NCBI RefSeq assembly: GCF_025685565.1
Contig: NZ_JAGSYE010000004.1
Coordinates: 186,001 to 250,000, forward strand
Direction: 5' to 3'
Length of the DNA: 64,000 nucleotides
From: Granulicella aggregans
GTDB taxonomy: Bacteria > Acidobacteriota > Terriglobia > Terriglobales > Acidobacteriaceae
Under the pieces are notes generated by a model. It saw nothing but the letters and a program-made list of their open reading frames with translations. It made no database searches and was not told where the DNA came from. Positions 42,858 through 52,150 of the stretch are shown here, piece after piece. The position numbers and the translations under genes are program-made. Within the stretch, counting starts at the first letter, position 1. Each line of letters starts with the position of its first letter.

Positions 42858-44206
42858 CCTGTCAGCCCCTCCGTCTGCCGGCCCCAGCGATAGGCTGCCC
42901 AGCTATAGCGAAGCCCTTCAACAATGTGAAAGCGGAACCGGATGAGCACGTACTTCAACTGCATGCGATATCTTCTCGCCCGCATCCACAGGCTCTCGCC
43001 TTCGAAGCCAAGCACTACCTGCGGCGGCAGACGACGCGGAAGCAACGACTCCCATAGCGAGCGCCCCATCGCCTGGCCGGAAGGCTCAAGCTCCCGCACC
43101 AGCAGCAGGTAAAGCTTGCTGCCGGGAACGTCTCCGAACACGGTGCGAAGTCCGTGAAGCCTTACCCACAAACGTATCGCCGGCGGCAGCGTATCGACCG
43201 TCCACTCCGTCAGTTTGACTGGGGCAAACTCCCCCATGACGCTCGTGATGAGCAGCGTAAGCACCCCGAGCCCCAGCGATACCTTGGGGTTCCCTTCGGC
43301 CCGCGACCGCAACTCGCTCCAGAAGATGTCGTCGTGCCACCGCGTCATCACGTGGCGATAAAACTCCAGCAGGTGCGCCGCGCGCGAGAACTCTCCGCAG
43401 ATGTGTTTGTACGCATGCATACCCTGCCCAAGGAACAAGTCGACTGGGGATAGCACCGGCATATCGATGCCATAAAAGTCCCGCTCTTTCGCCCGGCTCA
43501 ACACCGACCCGGCTTCCTCCCCACGCGCTTGAAGATGAAGCTCGACTGTCCGGCCGGAGGTGTCCTTGTAGAAGTCCTCCATCGAGATGCCGATCTTCTC
43601 TTCTTTCTTGAACTCCCAGCTCTTCCCGCTGACCGCGTACAAGCGATATCCTTGCCGCTCGAGCACAGCCCGAGCGGCTGCGATGGCTTTTTCCGTGATC
43701 AGAAAGTCCAGGTCGAACTGATGACGCAGCTCCAAGCGTGGGACCGACTCCGGAGCGAGAGAGAACCCTTTCAGCACCGCGTACGGCACTGCGGCTGCCT
43801 GGAACTCTTCCTGGATGGCGACTGACTCTAGGATCATGCCGCGGGTGCGCTCCGTGTTGTCGAGCATGTTCTGCTGCAGCCGGGCAAGCACGTGTTCCGG
43901 AAGAATGTGAGTCAGTTGCGACCTGCGCATGTGGTCCAGAAAGTACAACGCCAACCCGCTTACGTCCAGCCAGTGTGAAAGGCTGCGCCACTCCCTCTTG
44001 CTGACCTCGTAGAGCTCGAGGCACTCTGTCGGCAAAGGATCACGGAAGCTCAGCAATACCGCCCGGCGAAGTCTCTGCTTACGGCTCAGGACAGCCGTCC
44101 GCTCCTGGGCCGCACTTTGGCGAGGGGCGTCGCGCGGTGCGGATGAAGGCGAGGAACCTAGAGCCTCAGAAGCAGTTAGAGATCGTTCCTTGGCAAGCGT
44201 TGGCAA
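42854..44206 (-). CDS. Nucleotidyltransferase-fold protein (PF14907-like)
   Basis: The 450-residue product contains the family core AVPYAVLKGFSLAPESVP, HQFDLDFLI (DxD metal site) and RLYAVSGKSWEFKK, then TVELHLQARG (third acidic residue). PF14907 proteins accompany HprK-like kinases in exopolysaccharide and peptide-maturation loci; biochemical role is poorly known. First gene of a three-gene operon behind array H. Confidence 0.82.
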   Translation of the reverse strand: MPTLAKERSLTASEALGSSPSSAPRDAPRQSAAQERTAVLSRKQRLRRAVLLSFRDPLPTECLELYEVSKREWRSLSHWLDVSGLALYFLDHMRRSQLTHILPEHVLARLQQNMLDNTERTRGMILESVAIQEEFQAAAVPYAVLKGFSLAPESVPRLELRHQFDLDFLITEKAIAAARAVLERQGYRLYAVSGKSWEFKKEEKIGISMEDFYKDTSGRTVELHLQARGEEAGSVLSRAKERDFYGIDMPVLSPVDLFLGQGMHAYKHICGEFSRAAHLLEFYRHVMTRWHDDIFWSELRSRAEGNPKVSLGLGVLTLLITSVMGEFAPVKLTEWTVDTLPPAIRLWVRLHGLRTVFGDVPGSKLYLLLVRELEPSGQAMGRSLWESLLPRRLPPQVVLGFEGESLWMRARRYRMQLKYVLIRFRFHIVEGLRYSWAAYRWGRQTEGLTG

Positions 44207-44283
44207 GACTTCATCTCCTCGGGCATCTGGCGAAGCAATGCGATATGTCCCGCAAATTGCGGTATATCTGCGGTCTTGGATCG

Positions 44284-44347
44284 AGAGTAGCCGAGCGCCA
44301 GCCGGGTATTGTCACGTCGTGGTCAGGAGATTGTCATCGTATTGTTG
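44284..44347 (-). promoter_or_regulatory. Box array H and -10 for the nucleotidyltransferase/ribA operon
   Basis: Plus-strand hexamers TTGTCA (44309), TGGTCA (44320), TTGTCA (44331) and TTGTTG (44342) are on an 11-bp period. The -10 box TACTCT (44289-44284) follows after 19 bp. It is among the cleanest of the eight. Confidence 0.84.
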
Positions 44348-44544
44348 CGAAGCCCTGGATCGAACCTCGCGCATCTCATCACGGAGTCAGACCGCTCGAC
44401 GTACCTGCCGCCCATACCCTCCTGACAGAAATGCCCTTCGGGAGTCTTGCTCGAAGTTTGTCGATCGGGCCACAGCTCCCACGACTCTAAACACAAAGCC
44501 AACCGCCCAATCTTTGGGGACGGGAAAGGAGGCGTTAAGCACAA

Positions 44545-44566
44545 CAGCCCTTCAGTAGAAGGGCTG
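44545..44566. repeat. Perfect 9-bp hairpin in intergenic DNA
   Basis: CAGCCCTTC, loop AGTA, GAAGGGCTG. There is no adjacent gene end within 300 bp, so it may be a dispersed repetitive hairpin rather than a terminator. The rest of 44348-44872 holds no gene I can support. Confidence 0.55.
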
Positions 44567-44872
44567 AATCGGTGGCCCTTCTCGATGGGTGCATCGGCAA
44601 TTTTGCGCACATTGACTCCCCGAGGAAGACGCGGACTGAAGTGCGTTTACCTGGATGATTCTGAGAGTTGCGCGGAACCGCGAACCGATGAATGCTTTAG
44701 CCTGGTAGCGACAGTCGCCGTTGAGAGATGTCCGGCTTCCTGCCAACAAACCACCGAACTGTAAGTAGAGCATCAGAAAGTGGAATGCCCGGCCTTTTCT
44801 GTACCAGTTAGGAACGATAAAACTGGCGGAGTGAAGGGTCTGAAAAATCTGTACCAAGTCGAAGGTTAGTTT

Positions 44873-45290
44873 TCAGCTAGTTGTTTGAGTTGTAGCCAGA
44901 TTGCGGCGGGCTGCGATCTGGCTGGCGAATTCGCCTGGCGCCCTGCCCGCGAGGGATGCGTGAGGACGACTGTCAATATATTCGCGTCTACAGGCTTCGA
45001 TCAGGTGCTTTGCCTCCTTCAGATTCATGAACCAGTGGGTGTTCAGGCGCGGAAGGTCCCGTTGAAGCTTTCTACGAAGGCGTTGTCAGTCGGCTTGCCG
45101 GGCCTTGAGAAGTCGATCTTTGTCCCGTTTTGATAGGCCCACAGATCCATTGCATGACTGGTGAACTCGCTGCCTTTATCACAGAACAACACCTTGGAGA
45201 CGCCACGTTCGAGTTTAAGCCTGTTCAGGGTGCGCACCACATCGTCGCCCTTCAAGCTCTGACCAACTTCGAATCGCCACCGGCTAAAAT
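44873..45290 (-). mobile_element. IS3-family transposase remnant (C-terminal part, frameshifted)
   Basis: The upstream piece has VSKVLFCDKGSEFTSHAM (second Asp) and DNAFVESFNGTFRA (Glu) of the DDE core. After a frameshift near 45043 the frame continues with LNTHWFMNLKEAKHLIEAC and RPHASLAGRAPGEFA to a stop at 44873. The first Asp and the orfA part are missing. Confidence 0.8.
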
Positions 45291-45398
45291 TTCAAGAGGT
45301 CGAAAATACCGAGGCTGATGATCTCCTCCGGGTTGATCCTTTTGTTCCAAACTGCCGATAGTGAGCGGTGATCTCCGCGACAACGGGAGGAGCAATTG

Positions 45399-48300
45399 AT
45401 GCCGTATCGGACGACTACGTGGCTCTTAAGAGCGACGACGCTGTTGCTGCTATGCGAATTGGCTCTGTGCGCCTTCTTTTGCAGCGCCCGGAGAGCTCTG
45501 GGCCAGGAGTATGTCTTCCGCGCCTATCGGCAGACATCCGGACTGGAAAACCTCGCGGTAAACTCCATCGCCACAGATCGCCAGGGCTTTCTCTGGACAG
45601 GTACCGAAAACGGTCTCTATCGCTTTCTGGGATCTAGCTTTCAGCGCTTCGGGGCCGCACAAGGGATAGCCGAACCCTACATTACGGAGGTATTTGCCGC
45701 CAGCGACGGGACGTTCTGGGCCGCAAGTAACGACAATCTTTATCGCTGGGGAGGTCAAGGTTTCTACCCCGCCGCTCTTCAACCAGTCAAAATGAGCCGC
45801 AGCTCCAGTCTGGCCTCTGAAGGCTCGGGGAGTCTCCTCGTTATCACTCACAATGAGCTTTACCGCCTCCGGTACAGCCCCGATGGTGACTCGCCCGCTC
45901 CGGGACGCACGGAACGCTTCTTCTCCGCGGACCAATTGGCCGCGCATCCTTCTCTCGACCATCTTGGCGCGATCCTCGCTTTGCCCGACGGCACCCTGTG
46001 GATGGCTTGCGCGAAGATGCTCTGTTCGTGGAAGCCCAATGGCGTGGTAACGGAATGGGCGGAAGCGCAAGGTGTCCCGACGGAGCTGTACCGTTCCGTC
46101 TTTCAGGACCGCCAGGGTACCGTGTGGGCCGTTTCTTTGAATAGCATCGTAGCGTTGCTTCCCGGGGCTTCGGATCGACCCCACCCTACATTCGTCGACC
46201 GCTCTCTCCCTAAAACAGCGGGAAATGGGACCTACTCGCGTCTGCCCATCGCCTGCGATCCCATGGGAAGGGTCGTCGTATCGATGGCAGGCGGCATAGC
46301 CCGGTGGGACGGGTCCGGCTGGCAGACCGTTGGCAAATCGAACGGCCTTACCTCGACGCATCTCACCGCTCTTCTCTTCGACGAGCGCGGTAATCTCTGG
46401 ATGGGTGCCATAGGAAATGGGCTCTATCATTGGGTTGGTTATGCCGATTGGCAGGGATGGATCGATAACCAGGGGCTGCCCTCCTCAAACATTTGGTCGA
46501 TCGGCCCCTTCCAAGGAAACCGTGTATGGGTCGGCACGGAAAAGGGGCTTGCGATCCTCGACACCCGTAGTGGTCTCGTCACTGAGCCTGCCTTTGCCAA
46601 GAACTGGGCCTATGGCCAAGTCACGGGGATCATGGCCGCTCCCGACCGTCCTTCGGGAGCCAGCGCTCACGCTAAGCCGGGAGATGTAGCTCCCGATGAA
46701 GGTTTGACCCGCGGCGCTCTGCTCATCACTACGCTTCCCGGTAAAGTGCTCAGGGTCGAAGGACATCCGTCCCGGGTTATAGTCCTCGCCGATCTTCAAG
46801 ACTATATCTACCGGCTCCTCCGCGATCCCTCTGGCCGCACGTTCCTCATCGCAGACTCCGGCGTATTTGATGTTTCGTCGGTCTTCGACGAGGATTCCCG
46901 GTCGGGGCTTCAGAACTCTGTCGCCGGACCTGATTCGTGGGCTTCGCTTGGCTCCGGCCATTTACTTCAGTCTGGGCATCGGCCCCTATCGCCTCTCCCC
47001 CAGATCCCAGCCCTGCTTGGCCCTCGGGCGTCCACGACACAAGCTTGCCTTACCCCTGACGGGGTCGTCTGGTTCCTGGGAGAGAACGGACTGGTGCGGC
47101 TGGCGCGTAAAGGCGATCGGGACCTATGGTCTCGTCCATCGCTTTACGGCTTCCCCGACCCGTTGCCCAGACTCGCCGGTATGGCGTGCGCTAGCGACGG
47201 AAGCCTGTGGATCACTGCGGCAGGTGCCACCATTTGGCGCGCTGTCTATCGTCCCGACGGAGAGGCCGCAAAAGGAATAGGTTCCAGCATGGGCCGTCTT
47301 ACGGCGACCAAATTGGAACTACCCAAGGCTCTGCAGTCGGCAGCTGTAGTCGACATGCTCTCCGACTCTCGCGGATGGCTCTGGGTCGGCACGGATGATG
47401 GCGTGCTGGCTTGGAACGGCGTCTCATGGCACCGCTTCACACAGGAAGACGGCCTACTTTGGAACGACATCAACGATGGCAAGATGACTTCGGGGCCGGA
47501 TGGCTCAATCTGGTTAGCGACCAGCGGTGGTCTCTCTCGCATCCTGCATCCCGAGCGAATGTTAGAAATACCCCTTCCGAAGATCGCTATCATCGAAGCC
47601 CGTATTGGGGAGCGTCTGGTCCCTCTCTCTGGCGCGCTAAAGCTGCCTTGGTCCCGGCAGGACATGAGCTTCGAGTTTGCTGCTCCAGACACGATCAACC
47701 GTGCCGGTCTGCGCTTCCACTACCGGCTTGCTGGCTTGCACCCCAGCTGGATCGAGAGCCGTGACCAGACTGCGCACTTTGAGAATCTGCAGCCGGGAGA
47801 ATATTCATTTCAAGTCTTTGCGCTAGATAGCGTCAGCGGCGCGCACTCCGCTCCGATCGCCTTTGGCTTTCGAGTCATGCCGCCATGGTGGCGCACCTGG
47901 TGGTTCTATACCCTCTGCGGAATCGCCTGTTGCCTTGTGATTGGCTTGATCTTTCGTCTGCGCACCAGAAACCTGTTCGCTCAGCAGCGCCGTCTCGAAG
48001 GCATGGTGCTCGAACGCACTTCGCAGCTTGAGGCGAGCCGCGAAGAGCTGCACCGTCAGGCCACCCACGATGGCCTCACCGGTCTGCTCAACCGCGTTGC
48101 AGTTCTCGAAGCCTTCGACCAGGAGCTGGCTCGTGCCCAACGCGATGGCACTCCGGTGACTGTCGTTCTCGCCGACATCGACCACTTCAAACAGATAAAC
48201 GACACGTACGGCCATCTCGCGGGAGACGAAGCCCTGCGAAGGTTCTCCGCGGCACTGGCGGCCGGCGTTCGCTCCTATGACCACGTCGGCCGCTACGGCG

Positions 48301-48593
48301 GAGAGGAGTTCTTGCTGATCCTCGTCGGCATCGGGCCAGGTGATATCGACTTAGGCGGCGTCCGCGAACGGTTAACTATGTTGCACAAGTCCATCAGCAG
48401 CTTGAGGGTGATCTACAACTCGGCCGAGTTTGCGATCAACTGCAGCCTGGGCGTCGTGCATCTGGAAGCCTTCCAGTGCGGTAGCGATCAGAAGCTCGCC
48501 CTCGCCGCCGCCGACGAGGCTCTCTATGAGGCAAAACGTGCAGGGCGCAACCGATTCGTTTTCGGCCATCTTGCAACCGAAGTGCTTCCCTAA
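45399..48593 (+). CDS. Two-component-propeller/Y_Y_Y diguanylate cyclase
   Basis: About 1064 residues from ATG 45399 (GGGAGG upstream). A signal or anchor helix is followed by periplasmic propeller repeats from about 35 to 720 (DRQGFLWTGTENGLYRF, DERGNLWMGAIGNGLY, DSRGWLWVGTDDGVLAW), a Y_Y_Y domain (GLRFHYRLAGLHPSW), a helix near 840-858, a coiled coil, and a GGDEF domain with THDGLTGLLNR, DIDHFKQINDTYGH and RYGGEEFLLI. The GGEEF site is intact, so it should make c-di-GMP, probably on sensing an extracellular glycan. It is 1 kb beyond the polysaccharide/biosynthetic locus and has no TGACAA array. Confidence 0.92.
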   Translation: MPYRTTTWLLRATTLLLLCELALCAFFCSARRALGQEYVFRAYRQTSGLENLAVNSIATDRQGFLWTGTENGLYRFLGSSFQRFGAAQGIAEPYITEVFAASDGTFWAASNDNLYRWGGQGFYPAALQPVKMSRSSSLASEGSGSLLVITHNELYRLRYSPDGDSPAPGRTERFFSADQLAAHPSLDHLGAILALPDGTLWMACAKMLCSWKPNGVVTEWAEAQGVPTELYRSVFQDRQGTVWAVSLNSIVALLPGASDRPHPTFVDRSLPKTAGNGTYSRLPIACDPMGRVVVSMAGGIARWDGSGWQTVGKSNGLTSTHLTALLFDERGNLWMGAIGNGLYHWVGYADWQGWIDNQGLPSSNIWSIGPFQGNRVWVGTEKGLAILDTRSGLVTEPAFAKNWAYGQVTGIMAAPDRPSGASAHAKPGDVAPDEGLTRGALLITTLPGKVLRVEGHPSRVIVLADLQDYIYRLLRDPSGRTFLIADSGVFDVSSVFDEDSRSGLQNSVAGPDSWASLGSGHLLQSGHRPLSPLPQIPALLGPRASTTQACLTPDGVVWFLGENGLVRLARKGDRDLWSRPSLYGFPDPLPRLAGMACASDGSLWITAAGATIWRAVYRPDGEAAKGIGSSMGRLTATKLELPKALQSAAVVDMLSDSRGWLWVGTDDGVLAWNGVSWHRFTQEDGLLWNDINDGKMTSGPDGSIWLATSGGLSRILHPERMLEIPLPKIAIIEARIGERLVPLSGALKLPWSRQDMSFEFAAPDTINRAGLRFHYRLAGLHPSWIESRDQTAHFENLQPGEYSFQVFALDSVSGAHSAPIAFGFRVMPPWWRTWWFYTLCGIACCLVIGLIFRLRTRNLFAQQRRLEGMVLERTSQLEASREELHRQATHDGLTGLLNRVAVLEAFDQELARAQRDGTPVTVVLADIDHFKQINDTYGHLAGDEALRRFSAALAAGVRSYDHVGRYGGEEFLLILVGIGPGDIDLGGVRERLTMLHKSISSLRVIYNSAEFAINCSLGVVHLEAFQCGSDQKLALAAADEALYEAKRAGRNRFVFGHLATEVLP

Positions 48594-49157
48594 GAGATTC
48601 CGGGCCATCCTCGTACCGAAAACCTCAGTCAGGACATCCTTCTGAGTGCCGTTAGCGACATTGAGGCTTCAAGGCTCTTCTGCAAGAGCGCGAAGCCGGA
48701 AATAGAGCCGACTTCGGCCATGCCAGACTCAGAGAACAACGCATCAGCTCGCCAAGGAAGCGCCCTCCCCCTGAAGAGACCTGGAATTCGATAGCTGTCG
48801 GCGGTTCTATTCGATCAAAGGAAACTTACGCAGGGGAGAGTTTGTATTCTGCAGTGTCGGGACACAGACGTTGCGTCTGCCATCAGACATAACGCCGTAC
48901 TAAAGCTGCTCGTCGACCAGTAGTCGTTTTGTTGCCGTCAAATCCACGTGTTAAGAGAGGAATTCACCTTGAACCGCTGATTGATCGAGCATATGATCTG
49001 CTGGTCTCGAGCGGGACGCGCTTTTGCTCCTCCGGTCTGGCACGCGAAGCGTCACATGTACATTCGACCCTCATTTGCCTCTGCACATCGCGGCCGCAGC
49101 TACTTATCATCCCATCCCAAAGGACTTTCGGACTTTCCGCAGCCGAGAGACGAAACC
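48594..49157. other. Intergenic with a strong hairpin at 48665-48697
   Basis: GGCTTC-aag-GCTCTT, loop CTGC, AAGAGC-gc-GAAGCC forms a stem about 70 bp after the GGDEF stop and may end that transcript. No gene is seen in the remaining 460 bp. Confidence 0.5.
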
Positions 49158-50825
49158 ATGACCCAAAGCGATTTGCACGTTTCTCAAGCCAACCTGCAAT
49201 CAGCAAAGCGGCTGATGACACGAAGAGTTCTGTTTCGCGTCGCCACTAGAACTGCCATTCTTCTGGGTGCCACGGCACTGGGCATGGTAACGGGCAGTCT
49301 TTTAGGGGTCAGGGTCGCCCTTAACTTCATGCAGCATTCGTTACGGAGCTATGCGGTAGATCGTTTGGGGGAGGTGGACGACTACTCCGCTGAAGCCCTG
49401 CGAGTCCTTGCAAAGATGAATGCTTCGAGCCTGCCGCGTTGCTCGGAGGCGGAGCTCGGCAGCTTTCGTAGATTGCTGATGAACGATACGCACTATCTCA
49501 AAGACATTGGCCGCATGAGCGGAGGTCGCCTTGAGTGCTCCGCCATGATCGACCGCTCCAGTTTGCCTGAGTACGAGTTTCAGCCTGCCTTCGATGGTTC
49601 CGACAACTCCAAGATCTACATCAATGTGGAGCCTCTTCGAGTTGGTCCGTGGACAGCAATTGTCATGCGCATCCAGGACTCGTACGTCGCGTTCGACCCT
49701 TATCCGCGTAAAGCGGGACCTCCGGGGAGAGTGTTTACGATCACGATGCGCACCGCCCCCGCCGGTCGATCGCCGTATCTAGGTGGGGACCGTTTTCCTG
49801 TGACCAAGGACTTGCTCAAGGAGAATGTCGATCGCCGTGACGCGAACAACCTCTACTCGACGCAGTGCTCGGATCACTATCCGCCCTGCGTAACGGCCTC
49901 TATGAATATCCACACCGCGATCCTGGAACAAAGCCGTCAGGTGCGGGTCTGGGTGATTATTGGTGGGTTGTCTGGCCTTTGCCTGGGTCTCGTCTACATG
50001 CTCTTAATCAAGCAAGAAAAGGGCATCGAACGACAACTTCGGCGCGCCATCAGGCAGAACCGTCTGCGCGTCGTCTACCAGCCATTGGTAGACCTCGTTT
50101 CCATGAAGGTGGTCGGAGCCGAGGCGCTGGTGCGCTGGACCGACGAGGATGGACTCGTTATCTCCCCACAGGTTTTTATACAAATTGCTGAGCAGCGTGG
50201 TTTTGTGAACCTGATTACTGCATGGGTCGTCCGCCAAGTGATCGCTGATTTCGGTCCCTGCTTTCACCGAAACAAGGACTTCTTCATTAACGTAAATGTT
50301 GCTGCCTCTGACTTGTCCGATACGGCACTCTTGCCCATGCTGGAGGCTTCTCTCCGCGCCGCTGGAGCTTCGCCGCGCAACCTGGTCATCGAGATCACGG
50401 AAGGAGCAACGGTCCGGCATCGCGTTGCCATGGAGGCGGTCGCACAGCTTAGAGGCCGCGGCTATCGCGTCTTCATTGACGACTTTGGGACCGGCTACTC
50501 GAGCCTCGCCTATCTCAAGGATCTTACGGTTGATGGCATCAAGATCGATAAAGCATTTACGCAGACGATCGGGACTGATTCGGTCACGGTCGGTATCCTG
50601 CCGCAGATTTTGGCCATGGGAGAAGTGCTAAAACTGACTGTCGTCGCTGAGGGCATCGAGACTCAGGCACAGTGCGCCTACTATCGAGCAAGGGGACTTC
50701 CACTCCTTGCGCAGGGCTGGCTTTTCGGCCACGCGGTCACTCTGGAAGAGTTCCATGACCGGTGGTTGGTGAGCGAGAAGCCGCTTATCAATACCTGCTC
50801 GGTAGGAGAAACGACCGTTCGCTAG
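49158..50825 (+). CDS. CSS-motif sensor EAL phosphodiesterase
   Basis: About 555 residues from ATG 49158 (MTQSDL); an upstream in-frame ATG at 48981 gives no plausible signal sequence. Two helices (near 35-55 and 255-275) flank a periplasmic CSS-type domain (ASSLPRCSEAEL, LYSTQCSDHYPPCV), whose redox-active cysteines regulate the enzyme in known relatives. The EAL domain has GAEALVRW, FINVNVAASDL, IEITEG, IDDFGTGYSSLAYLKDL and VAEGIET, all catalytic residues present. It should break down c-di-GMP, opposing the GGDEF protein next door. Confidence 0.92.
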   Translation: MTQSDLHVSQANLQSAKRLMTRRVLFRVATRTAILLGATALGMVTGSLLGVRVALNFMQHSLRSYAVDRLGEVDDYSAEALRVLAKMNASSLPRCSEAELGSFRRLLMNDTHYLKDIGRMSGGRLECSAMIDRSSLPEYEFQPAFDGSDNSKIYINVEPLRVGPWTAIVMRIQDSYVAFDPYPRKAGPPGRVFTITMRTAPAGRSPYLGGDRFPVTKDLLKENVDRRDANNLYSTQCSDHYPPCVTASMNIHTAILEQSRQVRVWVIIGGLSGLCLGLVYMLLIKQEKGIERQLRRAIRQNRLRVVYQPLVDLVSMKVVGAEALVRWTDEDGLVISPQVFIQIAEQRGFVNLITAWVVRQVIADFGPCFHRNKDFFINVNVAASDLSDTALLPMLEASLRAAGASPRNLVIEITEGATVRHRVAMEAVAQLRGRGYRVFIDDFGTGYSSLAYLKDLTVDGIKIDKAFTQTIGTDSVTVGILPQILAMGEVLKLTVVAEGIETQAQCAYYRARGLPLLAQGWLFGHAVTLEEFHDRWLVSEKPLINTCSVGETTVR

Positions 50826-50994
50826 TCCCCTCATGCAGGGGCGTCGCCGGGAGCACTCGAAGGTCGTCTTAAGAGCTTCCGAGGAAACCTCCAGGCCGAT
50901 GCCTGCGCGGGATTTCATCGGCTCTCCGAAGGTTCGCTTCCGCAAGGGTGCTAAGGCACTTCTTGCAGGCAGGATTCAAAGCGCAGCAGACTCG

Positions 50995-51433
50995 TTATTG
51001 CAATATGCTTCCCACGCCCGTGCTGCTGTAGCGGATGTCGTTGTATGTGTAGCCGAGGATATTCAAGTCATATGTGATCGTAACGGTTACGTATACACCA
51101 GAGCCGATGACATTGCCGTTGGGGTAACTTGAAGTGATGGACCCAAGTGTTCGCGGGAAAGCTGAAGACATAGGGCCTGACGATATTGTTGAGGTCTTGC
51201 TGGGTTGCAGCAGAGTAACTGGTGGCGCTATGAAGGGTGGAGTAGCGTAGGGCCGCGCGGCTGGCGAAGTTGGTATTCCCGATGCGGAAGATCATGAGAC
51301 TGAATCCGAAGATCATGAGGAAGAGAACCGGCAGAATCAGAGCGGTCTCAATGAGCGAATTGCCGTCCTCTCGCCGTAGGCCGCGGTTCAGACGTCGGAA
51401 GCAACGAAGCGGATTAAGGACGACTTCCGTCAT
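50995..51433 (-). pseudogene. TadE-like pilus protein, frameshifted
   Basis: From ATG 51433 the TadE signature SLIETALILPVLFLMIFGFS is intact. Near 51135 (TTGGG run) the frame is lost; the next frame continues with YPNGNVIGSGVYVTVTITYD and ends RYSSTGVGSILQ at TAA 50995. Reading across the shift gives a normal TadE length of about 145 residues. Without correction the protein ends in 18 foreign residues at 51068. Confidence 0.8.
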
Positions 51434-51899
51434 CAGTTCGTTCCCGTCCACGGAGTGGGTGCGATGGCTACTGATTTCACCGTATATGTAAGCGGCAGGC
51501 CTTTGATGGAGAAAAGGAGTGGAAGCTGGGCAGTGGCAGTGACTTGGATGTACTGATTAGGGATCCCGTACGAGCCACAGGAGGTATGGCTCGTACAGAG
51601 GATTTGAGAGCTACCTGAGGCGCAGAGGCAATATTGGGTAGCATTAATGCTATATCCGGGATGCCGCTTGCGGAGGAGGTTCCGACCGACTTGGTGTAGT
51701 TCAGATTGTTGGCCCATGGGAATGTGGTGGCGGCTTCCGCGGCGGAACGTGCGGAATCTGCGACAAGAAGATCTTGATGCAATATGACTCCGAAATCGAC
51801 GACGGCAATGAGCATCAGGATCATGACGGGAAGGATGAGCGCGACCTCAATGAGGGAACTGCCTTCGTTTCTACGAACAAATTTAGGCGTGAATGTCAT
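51433..51899 (-). pseudogene. Second TadE-like protein, frameshifted
   Basis: ATG 51899 starts a protein with SSLIEVALILPVMILMLIAV. After about residue 80 the frame is lost; the original C-terminus continues in another frame with NATQYCLCASGSSQI and FSIKGLPLTYTVKSVA, ending at TGA 51433-51435. That stop overlaps the ATG of the next TadE gene, so the shifted frame is the native one. Confidence 0.8.
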
Positions 51900-52114
51900 T
51901 GGACGAGGCTCGGAAAGAGGCGGAGCGGGTTGCCCGCAGGCAGAGGTGCGTAGTTGTTGGCCGGCGTGACCCCGGCGTCATAGTTGTACATGTTTGCCAC
52001 CACCATATTGAGGTAATTCGGAACTCTGGAATGCAGTGTTCGCTGCCTAATCGAAAACCACGTCGCCAGAAGAACCGCGGCCGTCGAGAAATTTGCACCA
52101 GAGCCATCGTGAGA
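51896..52114 (-). pseudogene. C-terminal remnant of an unidentified gene upstream of the TadE pair
   Basis: A 72-codon stretch after an in-frame TGA (STAAVLLATWFSIRQ, NYLNMVVANMYNYDAG, ending LRLFPSLVQ) has no start codon in a suitable place. Its TGA overlaps the ATG of the TadE gene (ATGA), which argues it was a real coding end. I do not recognise it; position suggests a tad-locus or secreted protein. Confidence 0.5.
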
Positions 52115-52150
52115 TCACGGACGACAGTGCGGTGCGATGACGGCAGAGCT

